A program made the position numbers and the translations under genes. The notes below the pieces were generated by a model. That model saw nothing but the letters and a program-made list of their open reading frames with translations. It ran no database searches and had not been told where the DNA came from. From assembly GCA_039000515.1 (NCBI GenBank), contig JBCFYV010000012.1:8550287-8614286 (forward strand): a stretch of DNA of 64,000 nucleotides, written 5' to 3'. This DNA comes from Timema cristinae. Its lineage: Eukaryota; Arthropoda; Insecta; Phasmatodea; Timematidae. Positions 11,901-22,129 of this stretch are shown here, piece by piece. How positions within the stretch are numbered: the stretch's first letter is position 1; the number at the start of each line of letters is the position of its first letter.

Positions 11901-12105
11901 GTCCGACACTTTATCTCAGTTGGTAGCGTGTTTGTATACTGAGCTAAAGGTCCCGGGTTCGATTCCCGGAATGTCCGAAAAATGTATCATTGGTTGACTG
12001 TGCTTTTCCCCTTTCACAATGATGAATTAACTGTCAGGGGGCTGGATGTTGTATTTGTTCTAGATTTAAGTTAGTTTGTCAGACTCTGAGGAAATAATCT
12101 ACATT
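11901..12105 (+). mobile_element. tRNA-derived SINE, family A
   Basis: The head looks like a tRNA. It has an A-box-like ATCTCAGTTGGTAGC and a perfect T arm, CCGGG-TTCGATT-CCCGG, and the 7-bp ends TCCGACA and TGTCCGA pair at six of seven positions. No good anticodon stem can be formed, so it is not called a tRNA gene. A body follows with GATGAATTAAC and GGCTGGATGTTGT, then GTTAGTTTGT. The same head-body order recurs at 23547, 24692, 56151 and 58850. This is the best preserved copy. Confidence 0.75.
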
Positions 12106-13843
12106 TTACGGTTTGTCTGTCACTAGTTTTATATCGAGTGTCACTCATTGAGCGTGAACTGGGAAAGAGGGAAGGGTTGATAGGGTGGGTATTACCAAAT
12201 TTTTCTCCCCCATCGAAATGTGCCTCCCTCATTTGTTAAACTTCCCTCTGATATACTTGAATTTGAAGCTGAAAGATGGTTTGAATCAAACTCCAAAAAG
12301 ATTATATAACAATCTATTATTATTTCTAAATGCTTAAGGAACATCCCAAATAGCTTTTAGTGGCATTCCATTTTCAAATATTTTCCATTGGCTTGGAGTC
12401 AAGCACCTAAAAACTCCTTAAAAATAGTTTTTTACAAACTACCTCGCCCAACACTTATAAAGCTTCGCCGATACTCTTGATAGTCATCACAATAGGTTTT
12501 TTTTCATTGTGACTTACTACCTGTTTGAGTTGTACACATACATCAATTTACCCTAATGAACCAGGAATGAGGAATGTTACATTTTAGATTGAATGTACCT
12601 ACATTTGCGTATATTGAGAGTGGGGTACCATTTTAGGGAAAAATACCCTTGTTACACCCGGCTGGGATTTGAACTTCAATCTTAGAGGACAACTTTATTT
12701 CCAACTGAGGGGGGGCTTGTGGGGGATATAGGTGGAGGACACACATATTATCTCCAGCTTTGAGGGGGGCATATATTATTACCAACTTATATAACACAAA
12801 TATAGCTGAATCTAATATTACCCTTTAAATATATAGTTTGACACACTCAGTTGAACATTAATATAAATTCACGATTTTCACTATACTACAAATTGGTTTA
12901 TGAATAGGCCTACTTACAAGAGGGTTATTAAATTTATATTGAAAAGTTAACACATAATTTAAGTGAACATTTACGTCACCAAATACCTTAATGCTTTCAT
13001 TAACTTGCGTACTATATACATTTGTTCATGTACTACAATAAACTATGTTCTTGTACAAAAACATATTCATGTGTGTCATACAGCCACGTGATTTATTAAA
13101 TTTAGAAATAATGTTTCTAAAGTATGTTTTAAGATGGCACGGATATCATAAAACTATATCCACCTTGCATGGGGAGATTTTTCTTATAGACTACTGTCCA
13201 CATTAATGAAACAAGATCGATTGTTTAATAAGGTTATAAAATGCATATGTGAAATCTTGCAGTTAAGTACACTATTTAAACAAATCATTAAATTCACTAG
13301 AGAAGAGGACTTTTCCATAAAGTAAAACTATTGGGGGTGACATGTTTACCCGCCATGAAATCACTTACTATTTGTTTCGTAAATCTAATGCAGTGCCTAG
13401 ATTCACGGGTGATATATTTTCCCCTTGGATAACATTTTCGTAGACATCACAAATAAGGGCGATTTTAATTTGCTTTTTTAAGGAAATTACAGCAGTTAGG
13501 ACTGAAGGTCTTGTTCATATTCATTAGGTGAAAAAATGTTATGAGCAAATAAAATACGAATCATGACTCCATTTTCCATCTCGTTCAGAAGGGAATACAT
13601 CTTCATATGACATCAGAATCTTTAGGGAAGTCATGGTGTATAACACCATACCTCTTAGATTACTTTTATTGCATACGGCAACGGTACAACGCTTACCCGG
13701 AATTTTCTTAGTATCGGTATGACACTTTTCGTAATCCTTCACGCATAAATAATAAGAAAGCTTACAATAAACATACAAAAATTTACTATTCACATTGACT
13801 TTGGAAGCATACTTGACATAAATAAGAAGTTAGTAACGAGCGC

Positions 13844-14096
13844 ACCCGCCTCGGTGGCGTAGATAGCTAACGCGCTAGTCGTGTTGAGATCTACTGCTGA
13901 GGATGGGGAGATCGAGGTTTGAATCTCGGTCGGGTGAACTGGGGGGGGGGTTCCTCAATGGTTTTCCACTCTCCCTCCACGCAAATGTGGGTTCACTTCC
14001 ACTAATTCAACCTTCCCAATTCCTAATCCATTAGCGTAATTAGTACTTAGGCGTATAACCCGAACGGGTAGTAAGACGTGGTGCTGAATAATAATT
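13844..14096 (+). mobile_element. tRNA-derived SINE, family B (head type 1)
   Basis: The head carries GGTGGCGTAGATAGCTAACG and a B box, GAGGTTTGAATCTCGGTCG. The tail reads ATTAGCGTAATTAGTACTTA, then GGCGTATAACCCGAACGGGT and AGTAAGACGTGGTGCTGAAT, and ends in ATAAT repeats. The tail is shared with copies at 15921, 30014, 36938 and 40918, but the head differs from the one at 30014. Transcription by RNA polymerase III from the internal boxes is expected for the class. Confidence 0.75.
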
Positions 14097-14446
14097 TTAA
14101 AAAAGTGCTGCACTACACAGTCACATGATCTGAACAGAAGCAAACTTGGCTAGTTCACGAGCAGACGTTACAGCAGCGCTGCGTGTTAGGACAGAGCTGA
14201 GTGCTGGCCGGTAAAGTGAACGAGCCTACCCTACAACTCTAGTAGCCTTAGTATAAGGAAGGACCCATCAAGATGACCAAATAAACCTTAAAATTTGAAA
14301 TTTCTCAGTGAGTTGAGTAATTGCAGGAGGAAGGGGAGCTTGGAGGTCAACATTTTCAAAAACTAATATATTTAATTACTTCTCTGTATTGTAAAGAATT
14401 TAAATTTATTAATTAGGTACGGGAAACAACACAAATAGACATTTAC

Positions 14447-14481
<35 letters not shown>

Positions 14482-14482
14482 T
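14447..14482. repeat. (AAT)n microsatellite
   Basis: A pure AAT-type trinucleotide run followed by its near mirror (ATT)n. Confidence 0.85.
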
Positions 14483-15284
14483 ATTATTATATTATTTAAT
14501 ATTGCATTCTGAGAAATAGTGGTGATGGAGTATAATAAAGAAAAAAACTTTTTGAGATTAGGAAAAAAATAAAATTTTGACAGATAAATAAAGATAAATC
14601 AAATCCCAGATAGCCAAAATAACATTAGACTATAAATTTCTCAAAGTGGGTTGGGGAATAAGGGGTCCAAAATCTACAAAATTAATAGAAACTACTACAT
14701 CTCAGTGCAGTGTCGTTAAAAATTGAATTTTGGCATGACCGTAAATGCACCACTCCAAATAACTAATAAGTCTGAGCATTTTAAAATGTAACTCCATGAA
14801 ATCAAGGGAGGGCGGGGGGAGTTATAAAAAACCTTTTATCTATAGTTTAAAATCGAAATTTGGCTGGCAGGTAGAAGAACAACTATAGATAAAGAAAGTA
14901 TTCTTAAAACTATGTGTTTAAATGGGAGTTAGAGAAATTATGATTGGGGAGGAGAAGGGAAAATTTTCAAAAACCAATAGAAACAATTACTAACAGAACA
15001 ATTTATTTGATAAGCTGAGGTGCTTAGTACTAGAGTGATTCTTTCAAATTAATTCATGTTTAGTTAGTAAATTTAAACTATTTCTTTTGGTGTTCATTTC
15101 AACAATGTCTCTGCGTAAGCGAGCAAATATTGATGCAAAGACTGCATATATATATAAAATAGATTATATATATATTTATAAAATAGATTTTACTTCTTAT
15201 AGGTAGTAGTTAATTTGTGGCTTCATAAACATACAAAGTTTTCGCCTCATACGTGTCTGAAATTGTATTTTTGGTAGTTTAGAT

Positions 15285-15617
15285 CAGGGTTTCTCAAACT
15301 GCGAGGCGCGAAGGGATTTCAGATGAGGTGTGAACCAATTTCTCACTTCTTTCGACTTGCCTAAATTATGATTGACTAAAAAATTAATATTCTGTTTGGC
15401 CTATGAAGCAATAAAATTAATTAATATCTTACAAAACCTTACTATTTTTATAAACTTCTACAAAGCTCTTATCAGAAAATAACTAAATCAATTAAATAAT
15501 AAATGTCTCATTTTTGTATTTTAACGTAAACAAGTTATTTTATTCTAAGAATAAGAGTCTTAACAATTAATTTTATGTTCATATAAGGCTCAAGAGTATA
15601 GAGTTTGAGAAAACCTG
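15285..15617. mobile_element. 333-bp hAT-type MITE
   Basis: The ends are CAGGGTTTCTCAAACT and AGTTTGAGAAAACCTG, inverted with one mismatch. An exact 8-bp duplication, GTTTAGAT, flanks it at 15277-15284 and 15618-15625. There is no coding capacity. The CAGGGTTTCTCAAACT end is of the type common in hAT non-autonomous elements. Confidence 0.88.
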
Positions 15618-15920
15618 GTTTAGATGATTTGCTAAAAATAAGATAATTTACCCAACCAAAATGTGAGCGAAGCCGTGGGCAAACTCGAGTAAGTTAATAT
15701 GATTATAAAAAAATGAATGATTGATTAATTCATTTAGCAAAATTAATAAACAAATATACTTAGAAAGACTGATAAAATATACTTTGGCACTTAAAAAATA
15801 TATATTCAAAATTCAAAATAAAACAAAATTATTAAAATGGTGTAACCACATGTATGTGCTAATTAATAAAAAACGGTACGGGTACAAAACTTTTTATTTC
15901 TGGTACAAAACGGTACAAAA

Positions 15921-16095
15921 ATTATTATTATTATTAGCACCACGTCTTACTACCCGTTCGGGTTATACGCACTTACGCTAATGTGTAGTGGTAGGGTGAT
16001 TGTGAGATGAAATGAAGGACCTACAGTTTAACGTGGAATCCGAACCACGGTGGTGGCCTGGCACTCCCCACATTAACAAGATGGCTTGTCAAAAA
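15921..16095 (-). mobile_element. SINE family B, 5'-truncated, minus strand
   Basis: The family B tail is read on the minus strand, starting from TTATTATTAGCACCACGTCT on the plus strand. It is followed by TACCCGTTCGGGTTATACGC and the body segment with GGAATCCGAACCACGG. It stops before the tRNA-like head, near 16095. Confidence 0.75.
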
Positions 16096-16344
16096 TTAGT
16101 ACAAAACCTTGGCAATGTAAAAAGTTCAACATACAAAAGTGGTACTAAAGGTTAATGGACGTGCTGCTATACCTTGGGAAGTAGTAAATTGAGAAAAGAC
16201 TTATATATATTTTGAAACGGTAGTATATAATAATTAACTAAACACTACACACCTCGCCATCTATTAGCATCACTACAAATCTTAACGAATGTTTCCGGAG
16301 ACAGCAAAACATATTTTAATAAATGGTCTAAAAATTAACTTTAC

Positions 16345-16503
16345 AAAAAGTCGTTTGGCCTAAGAGGCATTTGGCCTAAAAGGCGTTTGGCCTAAAGTCA
16401 TTTGGCCTAAAGGCATTTGGCCTAAAAGGCATTTGGCCTAAAGGCATTTGGCCTAAAGGCGTATAGCCTACACTTTAGGCCAAATGCCTTTTAGGCCAAA
16501 TGA
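16345..16503. repeat. minisatellite at the inner end of the right copy, ending in an inverted turn
   Basis: About eight GGCATTTGGCCTAAAA-type units run in + orientation to about 16468, then the orientation flips to TTTAGGCCAAATGCC for two units. It faces the outer minisatellite at 19700-19935 in inverted orientation. A single complete element may therefore be bounded by inverted minisatellites. Confidence 0.85.
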
Positions 16504-16693
16504 CGGGTACCCAGTACATCGTGTAATTGAGCAGGCGCGGTACGCACATTTTTGTCCTCGATTCATTATTTTATAGTAAAAATCTTTCTTTCAAAAATGA
16601 AGATGAAATACATATTTAAAAAAATTAGATATCACTAAACTTTACACAAAAATATACAAATCAATACATTATTTAATCTATATAAAGCAAAGG

Positions 16694-16927
16694 ATGAAGC
16701 AAGACAGAGGTACCCGCCAACAACTCGTGAAACTCAAAACAAATTATGTTAGTGGGTTTGAAAAAGAACAAAAGGAAAGTTGCCGGGGAACAATGAATTT
16801 TTGTTATGGTTTACTTCAAGGTCGTTTGCTATTATTAGGAATGGAGGGAGGAAAGGACTGCTGCCTAATCCCACCCTTCAAAGTATCTTGTAGAGTGCGA
16901 CGGAGAAGAGAGAAAGAGAAGATTTAG
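16694..16927 (+). CDS. 77-codon conserved frame in the right foldback-like copy, unknown function
   Basis: This is the same 77-residue prediction as in the left copy, without a single change. It begins MKQDRGTRQQLVKL, has three cysteines in its second half, and ends in an arginine/lysine-rich tail. It lies directly before the palindrome block. No family is recognised and no catalytic motif is seen. A short chance ORF is the main alternative. Confidence 0.25.
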   Translation: MKQDRGTRQQLVKLKTNYVSGFEKEQKESCRGTMNFCYGLLQGRLLLLGMEGGKDCCLIPPFKVSCRVRRRREKEKI

Positions 16928-16942
16928 CCTGTTTGCCACGTA

Positions 16943-17941
16943 ACTCAAGTTGGCCCGCCACATTGCTGAAAAAAACCTTTTTTGTCTAATCGTTTGTGCT
17001 CTATTTGTGCTCATATGTGCCCGAACATGAACATTTGTGCTGTGAAACTGGCCAATTTAGAAAATATTTAATGTGTGGGCCAACTTGAGCTCAAGCTAGC
17101 CCATCACATATTGAAAAACACAACATAACAAAATTTATTTAAGTCAATCCATTGTGCTCCATTTGTGCTCACATGTGCCCGAAAATGAACATTTGTGCTT
17201 TAAAATTATAAAATCTAAAGAACAATTAATGTGGCGGGCTAACTTGAGTCTTCCTTATACCATAACCTGTAGAAAAATTGAATTCAAGCAGGCCCGCCAC
17301 ATTTTTAAATATCAATGTAACAAAATTCTGTTTTCACCATTCGTTTGTTTTTCGTTTGTGCTCATATGTGCCCAAAAATGAGTATTTGTGCTCTATAATT
17401 AGAAAATCTAGAAAACAGTTAATATGGTGGCTAGCTTGAGCTCTAGTTGGATCGCCTTCATTAAATGTTATCTAAAAGGCCTAGATTCACAGCCCTAACG
17501 TTAATTTTCGGGCACATATGAGCACAAACTAAGAACAAACGAATGGTGAATACAGAATTTTGTTAAATTGATATTTAAAAATGTGGCTGGCCAGCTTGAA
17601 CTATATTTTTCTACAGTTTATGATATAGGGAAGGTTCAAGTTAGCCCGCCACATTAAATGTTCTCTAGATTTTCTAATTTTAAAGCACAAATGTTCATTT
17701 TCGGGCACATATGAGCACAAATGGAACACAATGGATTGACTTAAATAAATTTGGTTATGTTGTGTTTTTCAATATGTGGCGGGCTAGCTTGAGCTCAAGT
17801 TGGCCCACCACATTAAATATTTTCTAAAATGGCCAGTTTAACAGCACAAATGTTCATGTTCGGGCACATATGAGCATAAATAGAGCACAAACGATTAGAC
17901 AAAAAAGATTTTTTTCGGCAATGTGGCGGGCCAACTTGAGT
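16943..17941. repeat. 1-kb imperfect palindrome of six TIR-bounded units (right copy)
   Basis: The arrangement is the same as at 9009-10012. Three units run forward (about 16943-17089, 17090-17248, 17249-17440) and three are inverted (17441-17600, 17633-17790, 17791-17941). By eye the outermost pair, units 1 and 6, matches over almost its whole length. Each unit has the terminal motif CTCAAGTTGGCCCGCCACAT or a decayed form. Confidence 0.85.
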
Positions 17942-18466
17942 CACGTCTGTTTGCATCTAGGCTATAAGAGTGTCACTTTTTGGAATGGGAGAACACAAGC
18001 GATCCTAGCGGTGAGATATTTTTACCAACCAAAGCTCATCAGATTTATCCCTCTGGCCTCTGCTGCAGCCATTGGCATTTCGGAGGTCCACTTGCTTACA
18101 TCGTACGTTTTTCTTGCCCTAGGAAGTTATCATCCTGTAAAGGCTACCACATTTTGTATTTTTACGTTTATGAAGACTTAAAAAAAGACCAACGACAATT
18201 CCATAAAATCTTTTGTATTTTTTTCACAAGTTGAAATAATTCCTGAGAATGCTTTGCAAATTACTAGGAGGGAAATTAGTATATAGTTTTTAAACAAAGG
18301 ACCTATTGTGTTAACATAGCCCATGTTGTTAATAATATCACTGTAATAAAAATAGTTACACTGTTTGAAAAAAAATAACTGTACTAATTTTATATAATAA
18401 TAGTTATAATAATTCTAACAACAATAATAATAGAGTTAAGGATCTAGTCAAAACCATAATTTAAGT

Positions 18467-18492
18467 TTATATATATATATATATATATATAT
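18467..18492. repeat. (AT)n microsatellite
   Basis: A short AT run corresponding to the 54-bp run of the left copy. Confidence 0.85.
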
Positions 18493-18661
18493 GACCATTG
18501 TAATATTTACTGGCAAAATTTATTTAATACGTCACTATTATTTATATATTAATTATTAATACAATAGATAAAAAAAAAATATGTTCATATATATCTCAGT
18601 AGCGCTAAACGAAAATCGGGCGTCATTTCAGACAAATTTAAAGTGGGTGGGTTGAATATTG

Positions 18662-19337
18662 TTTGTTTGTTTGTTAGGATCTTTTATTTTGTGACACTAA
18701 TTTAGATATTGACATGTATTAAACATTGAATAAACACAGATACTAAGACAATCACCAGCCCCGAAGGGGCTCTCGATTGCCAACCGTGGTAGATATAACA
18801 TAAAACACTAAATAAGAGAGACAATTGACGCCCTGGCGGGCTGATTTTACGTTAGCCATAGTTCATGGGCGGGAAAAGTTAACCAAAAAACCCGCCCTGT
18901 CGCCGGTAATTGGTCGACAGGGACTTAAAATTATATATACATACACCTAGAGACCGAACGACAGGGTAGAAAACATAGGAGGGTAGGTGACCGGATGTGG
19001 ATAGGACATGCAGGATGTGAAGCGGGAGATGGATGTGGTATGCTGAAGGTGGAATGGGGCACCGGGGGGAATTACAGTACGGGTGACAGGAGAAACTGGA
19101 CAGGGGTGCTCCGGCCCTCTGGTAGAGGACCGGCATTACATACTTTAAACGTGGAAGAATATCGGTTGATATAACTTGATTTGAGTCTATAAACTGTTTG
19201 AAAGATGTTGTGATTATGTTTGTGATTGTTTATATTGGACTGTATGAACTCGGATTGTTGCTATGGTAGAATGTCGTAGAAGATACGGATTGACACAGAC
19301 ACACGCACTCACGGGAAGGGCGGAGCGCCAACCGGGA
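18662..19337 (-). mobile_element. same retroposon insert in the right copy
   Basis: This is the reverse complement of 7582-8257, of the same 676-bp length. It is flanked by the same 14-bp duplication in reverse complement, TGGGTTGAATATTG, at 18648-18661 and 19338-19351. The (GTTT)n run at 18658-18675 is the poly(AAAC) tail. Confidence 0.8.
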
Positions 19338-19699
19338 TGGGTTGAATATTGGTTTCCACTTTCATTTTGCCTTTCGGAATAAGTTGTCAAAAGTCCCCAT
19401 AATTTGAATGTACGCATATAATTTTACCGAGCGTAAACGATGCTGAGAATGGGATTTTCTTATTGTTTTTCGTTAACTTTATGACCGTGAGATATATTAA
19501 CAAGGAAATAATATCGGAAATCTATATATAAAAAAGGTGATAGAGTGTTTTGTGAACTACTGATCTAGTTGTATGTAGGATATTGTCAATGTTTTTAGAA
19601 ATATTGTAACTACCTTGCATCAGTTGTGCTATCTATATTCAGATGAAACAACTAACAGTACCTTTTACTTTCCGAAGATAACCGAAGGTTTTAAATTTA

Positions 19700-19935
19700 C
19701 ATTTTAGGCCAAATGACTTTAGGCCAACTGCCTTTTAGGCCAAATGCCTTTTAGGCTAACTGCCTTTAGGCCAAATGCCTTTAGGCCAAATGCCTTTTAT
19801 GCCAAATGCCTTTAGGCCAAACACCTTTAGGCCAAACGCCTTTTAGGCCAAATGACTTTTGGTTTCATTTTTAGGCCAAATGCCTTTAGGCCAAATGCCT
19901 TTTAGGCCAAATGCCTTTTAGGCCAACTGCCGCGT
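19700..19935. repeat. minisatellite (TTTTAGGCCAAATGCC)n
   Basis: This is the mirror of 6973-7219 and forms the outer end of the right copy. Unit-length variation and base changes occur in the same order as in the left copy, apart from single changes. Confidence 0.9.
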
Positions 19936-20154
19936 CCCCGCTGCATCATCTAATGAGCTACCGTAACGATATGTCATGTTATAAAGTGGAAAGAGACCAG
20001 CACTCACCCACCTCATGAGGATACCGTTGCACTTAGAAGAACTACTACGAGCTTGTGGTCCCAGTGGGACTAATTAGAACTTAAGCAAAGCGTTCTTTAT
20101 CGACGTTTTGAGGAAGATGGAAATACCTATAAACTTCAGCTGATTGTCCCACAA

Positions 20155-20651
20155 GTGCTTAAAACAGAAAGTATACGCAGTATTCTTGATACACCCAATA
20201 GAAGACACTTAGATATTCAAAATACATTTGAAAAAGTCCACTCAAGTTTATATTGGCCCGATATCCGTCAAGACACGACAACGTGGGTCCAGCAATTTCC
20301 TGACTGTGTGACTAGGAAAACTCAAACAACAACTAAGGCACCATTACAGAAGTTTAGGGGTGGTGAACCACTTCAACAGGTTGACATTGAAATATTAGGC
20401 CCCTTTCCAAGGACGAAGTGGTGGAAAAATTAATTATGGTTGTATCAGACCACTTTACTCGTTGGGTTGAAGCGTATGCACTGCCAAAACACAAGTTAGT
20501 CACTGTGGCAAGAGTCCTGGTAGATGAATTCATCAGCAGGTTTAATGTCCCTACTGAACTTCACACCAAACAAGATATACATTTTATAGAGACAGTTATC
20601 AGACACTTGTGTGATATATTACAGATTGCAAAGACCCTAACAATAGCTTAA
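20155..20651 (+). pseudogene. gypsy part A integrase zinc finger and catalytic core, inactive
   Basis: Two overlapping frames, 20155-20433 and 20418-20651, cover the HHCC finger and the core. In the finger the first cysteine of the CxxC pair reads phenylalanine (QQFPDC). The first catalytic aspartate is kept in VDIEILGPFP. The second, normally in a HTDQG-like motif, reads HTKQD, so the acid is replaced by lysine. The frame shift near 20425 falls within the core. The copy is dead by sequence. Confidence 0.75.
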
Positions 20652-20769
20652 CAAATAATGTATGGTGGTTTATTGGAATGATTTAATCGTACGTTACTGG
20701 AGATGATGTCTCGGTAGGTAAATGAAAATCAAAATGACTGGGACGTAAAGTTGCCTCAGCTAATGATGT

Positions 20770-21240
20770 AATATTGTACGAGTGTACATAAAACCACTAA
20801 CCACACTCCCTTTGAGGTTCTGTTCAGAAGACAAGCTCGTTTACCAATCGATGTAGTGTCGGAAGAACAACGTAGTAGAGTAAGTAAGAAAGTAGTTATA
20901 CTAACTTCATACACAGTGGATCTTCGTAATTGCCTAAAATCTGCAATAGAACAAGTTCGAAAAAATCTTAAAGTGGGACAGGAAAGACAAAAAGACTTAC
21001 ATAACCACCGTTGCTCCGGGAAAGCAAATGAAGTAGGTGACAAGAGTGTGGTTACGAACACCAGCAATAAGGGAAGGCTTGATATCTAAGTTACACAAAC
21101 CATGGGAGAGTCCCTGCGTCGTCAGGAAAAGACTATTGGATGTGACGTACCGTGTTAAATACACTTTAAACCCCACGAAATCGCCCTGTGGTCCACTTCA
21201 ACAGGCTAAAATCATACTCATCCCGAGATCCACCATGAGA
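20770..21240 (+). pseudogene. gypsy part A integrase C-terminal region
   Basis: The frame reads NHTPFEVLFRRQARLPIDVV before 20856, then the frame at 20856-21089. After a shift, the frame from 21037 gives GLISKLHKPWESPCVVRKRL and DVTYRVKYTLNP. This is the usual gypsy C-terminal layout, in which a TPFE motif follows the core and a GPY/F-like module closes it. Frameshifts are present. Confidence 0.7.
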
Positions 21241-21552
21241 AGAGGTTAGCCCGCCCATCACTGGTTGGTCAGAATAGAGGTGAGGGTACAAGGCTGGTGA
21301 CGCTATATGACACTTCTTTTGAGTCTCAAGCAACTGGCATCAATCCCACGAGTCAACGCTGACAGCAGGTGGAAAGTCAACAAGCTCTTCACAATAATGT
21401 AGTGGACGTCAAGAGACATAGAGAAGAAGTGTGTTGCTATCAGCCTGGAATAGAACACAGACAATTTCATTTCAAGCCGATTATAACTGAATGAAGAATA
21501 ATGTAACATATAATAAACATGCTTTACTTTTAAAGTAGTTTTCGTTATATAT

Positions 21553-21590
<38 letters not shown>

Positions 21591-22129
21591 AACAAGCAGG
21601 TAGGGGGAGTGTTGCCCTTGCAGTTGTAACGGTTCACCAAGACAGTAGGGTGGAGCACATTCCAGCTGTCAAGTAGTGTGAGCTCTGGCCTTGGAGCGGT
21701 GACTAGTATGGTTCTGTGTCTTATGCTCTGACCAGGACGAAAGCTTGATTGGGATATAGATATAATACCATGTTCATTGAAAAATATATGAACATGACGA
21801 ATGACCAATAACTAAAATTCTTTGACAAGGAAGGAAGAATATTTATTTTTCATTATTCATCCACACTATTAGACTAATACACTTTGATTAAGAGTACTTA
21901 AAAATAGTTGCAAAGTGGCCATTAATTAAAGAACAATAAAAATAACTGCTAACATAGGAAATACATTAATTTTATTTGTTGTATTAATATAATATAGATC
22001 TTACCATAGTCCTGGGCTTTATATTGCATGTATGCACATGATAGACTTGTAAATGTCATTTGTATATAGATAGGAAAAATTAAATAAAATATTTTGAATA
22101 AGATATTGCAATATTATATTAATAGATAT
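21241..22129. other. no gene seen; AT microsatellite at 21546-21590
   Basis: This may contain the decayed 3' LTR of gypsy part A, but no partner copy was found near its 5' end. The AT-type microsatellite and a GC-richer patch at 21600-21730 are the only landmarks. Confidence 0.4.

Larger units (their letters stand above)
10442..16512. other. 6-kb spacer between the inverted copies
   Basis: This holds no host gene that I can see. It contains SINE A (11901-12105), SINE B (13844-14096 and 15921-16095), a hAT MITE (15285-15617), AT-rich and AAT microsatellites (about 10801-10855, 14447-14482), and a minisatellite at 16345-16503. A fragment at about 11535 begins CAGGGGTTCTCACA, like a hAT end, without a matching second end. 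A tRNA B-box-like stretch on the minus strand lies near 12650-12690. Confidence 0.5.
16513..19940 (+). mobile_element. foldback-like element, right inverted copy
   Basis: This is the reverse complement of 6963-10441 with scattered single-base differences. It contains a 77-codon frame (16694-16927), a 1-kb palindrome (16943-17941), an AT run (18467-18492), the retroposon insert (18662-19337) and an outer minisatellite (19700-19935). Including the inner minisatellite from 16345, it is probably the more complete copy. No duplication of host sequence was found outside the two outer ends. The pair could be two insertions or an inverted duplication of one. Confidence 0.75.
19985..21240 (+). mobile_element. 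gypsy part A, 3' part: pre-integrase and integrase
   Basis: Similarity to gypsy resumes a few tens of bases after the right foldback-like copy. It begins with a pre-integrase spacer (SVLYRRFEEDGNTYKLQLIV in one frame at about 20085-20150). The integrase zinc-binding region follows (RRHLDIQNTFEKVHSSLYWP), then the catalytic core and a C-terminal chromatin-binding region (WLRTPAIREGLISKLHKPWE) ending near 21240. It has the same orientation as 1350-4250 and supplies what that part lacks, except for most of RNase H. The simplest reading is one element split by a 15.7-kb insertion complex. Confidence 0.8.

Noticed and set aside
11901..11980. True tRNA gene
   Set aside because: T arm and acceptor ends are good but no anticodon stem forms, and the same head-body unit recurs at four other places, so it is a SINE head.
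17870..18234. 103- and 84-codon frames in the right foldback-like copy (and counterparts at 8715-9029)
   Set aside because: The frames overlap in different registers, differ between the two copies at their ends, start inside palindrome units, and show no recognisable domain.
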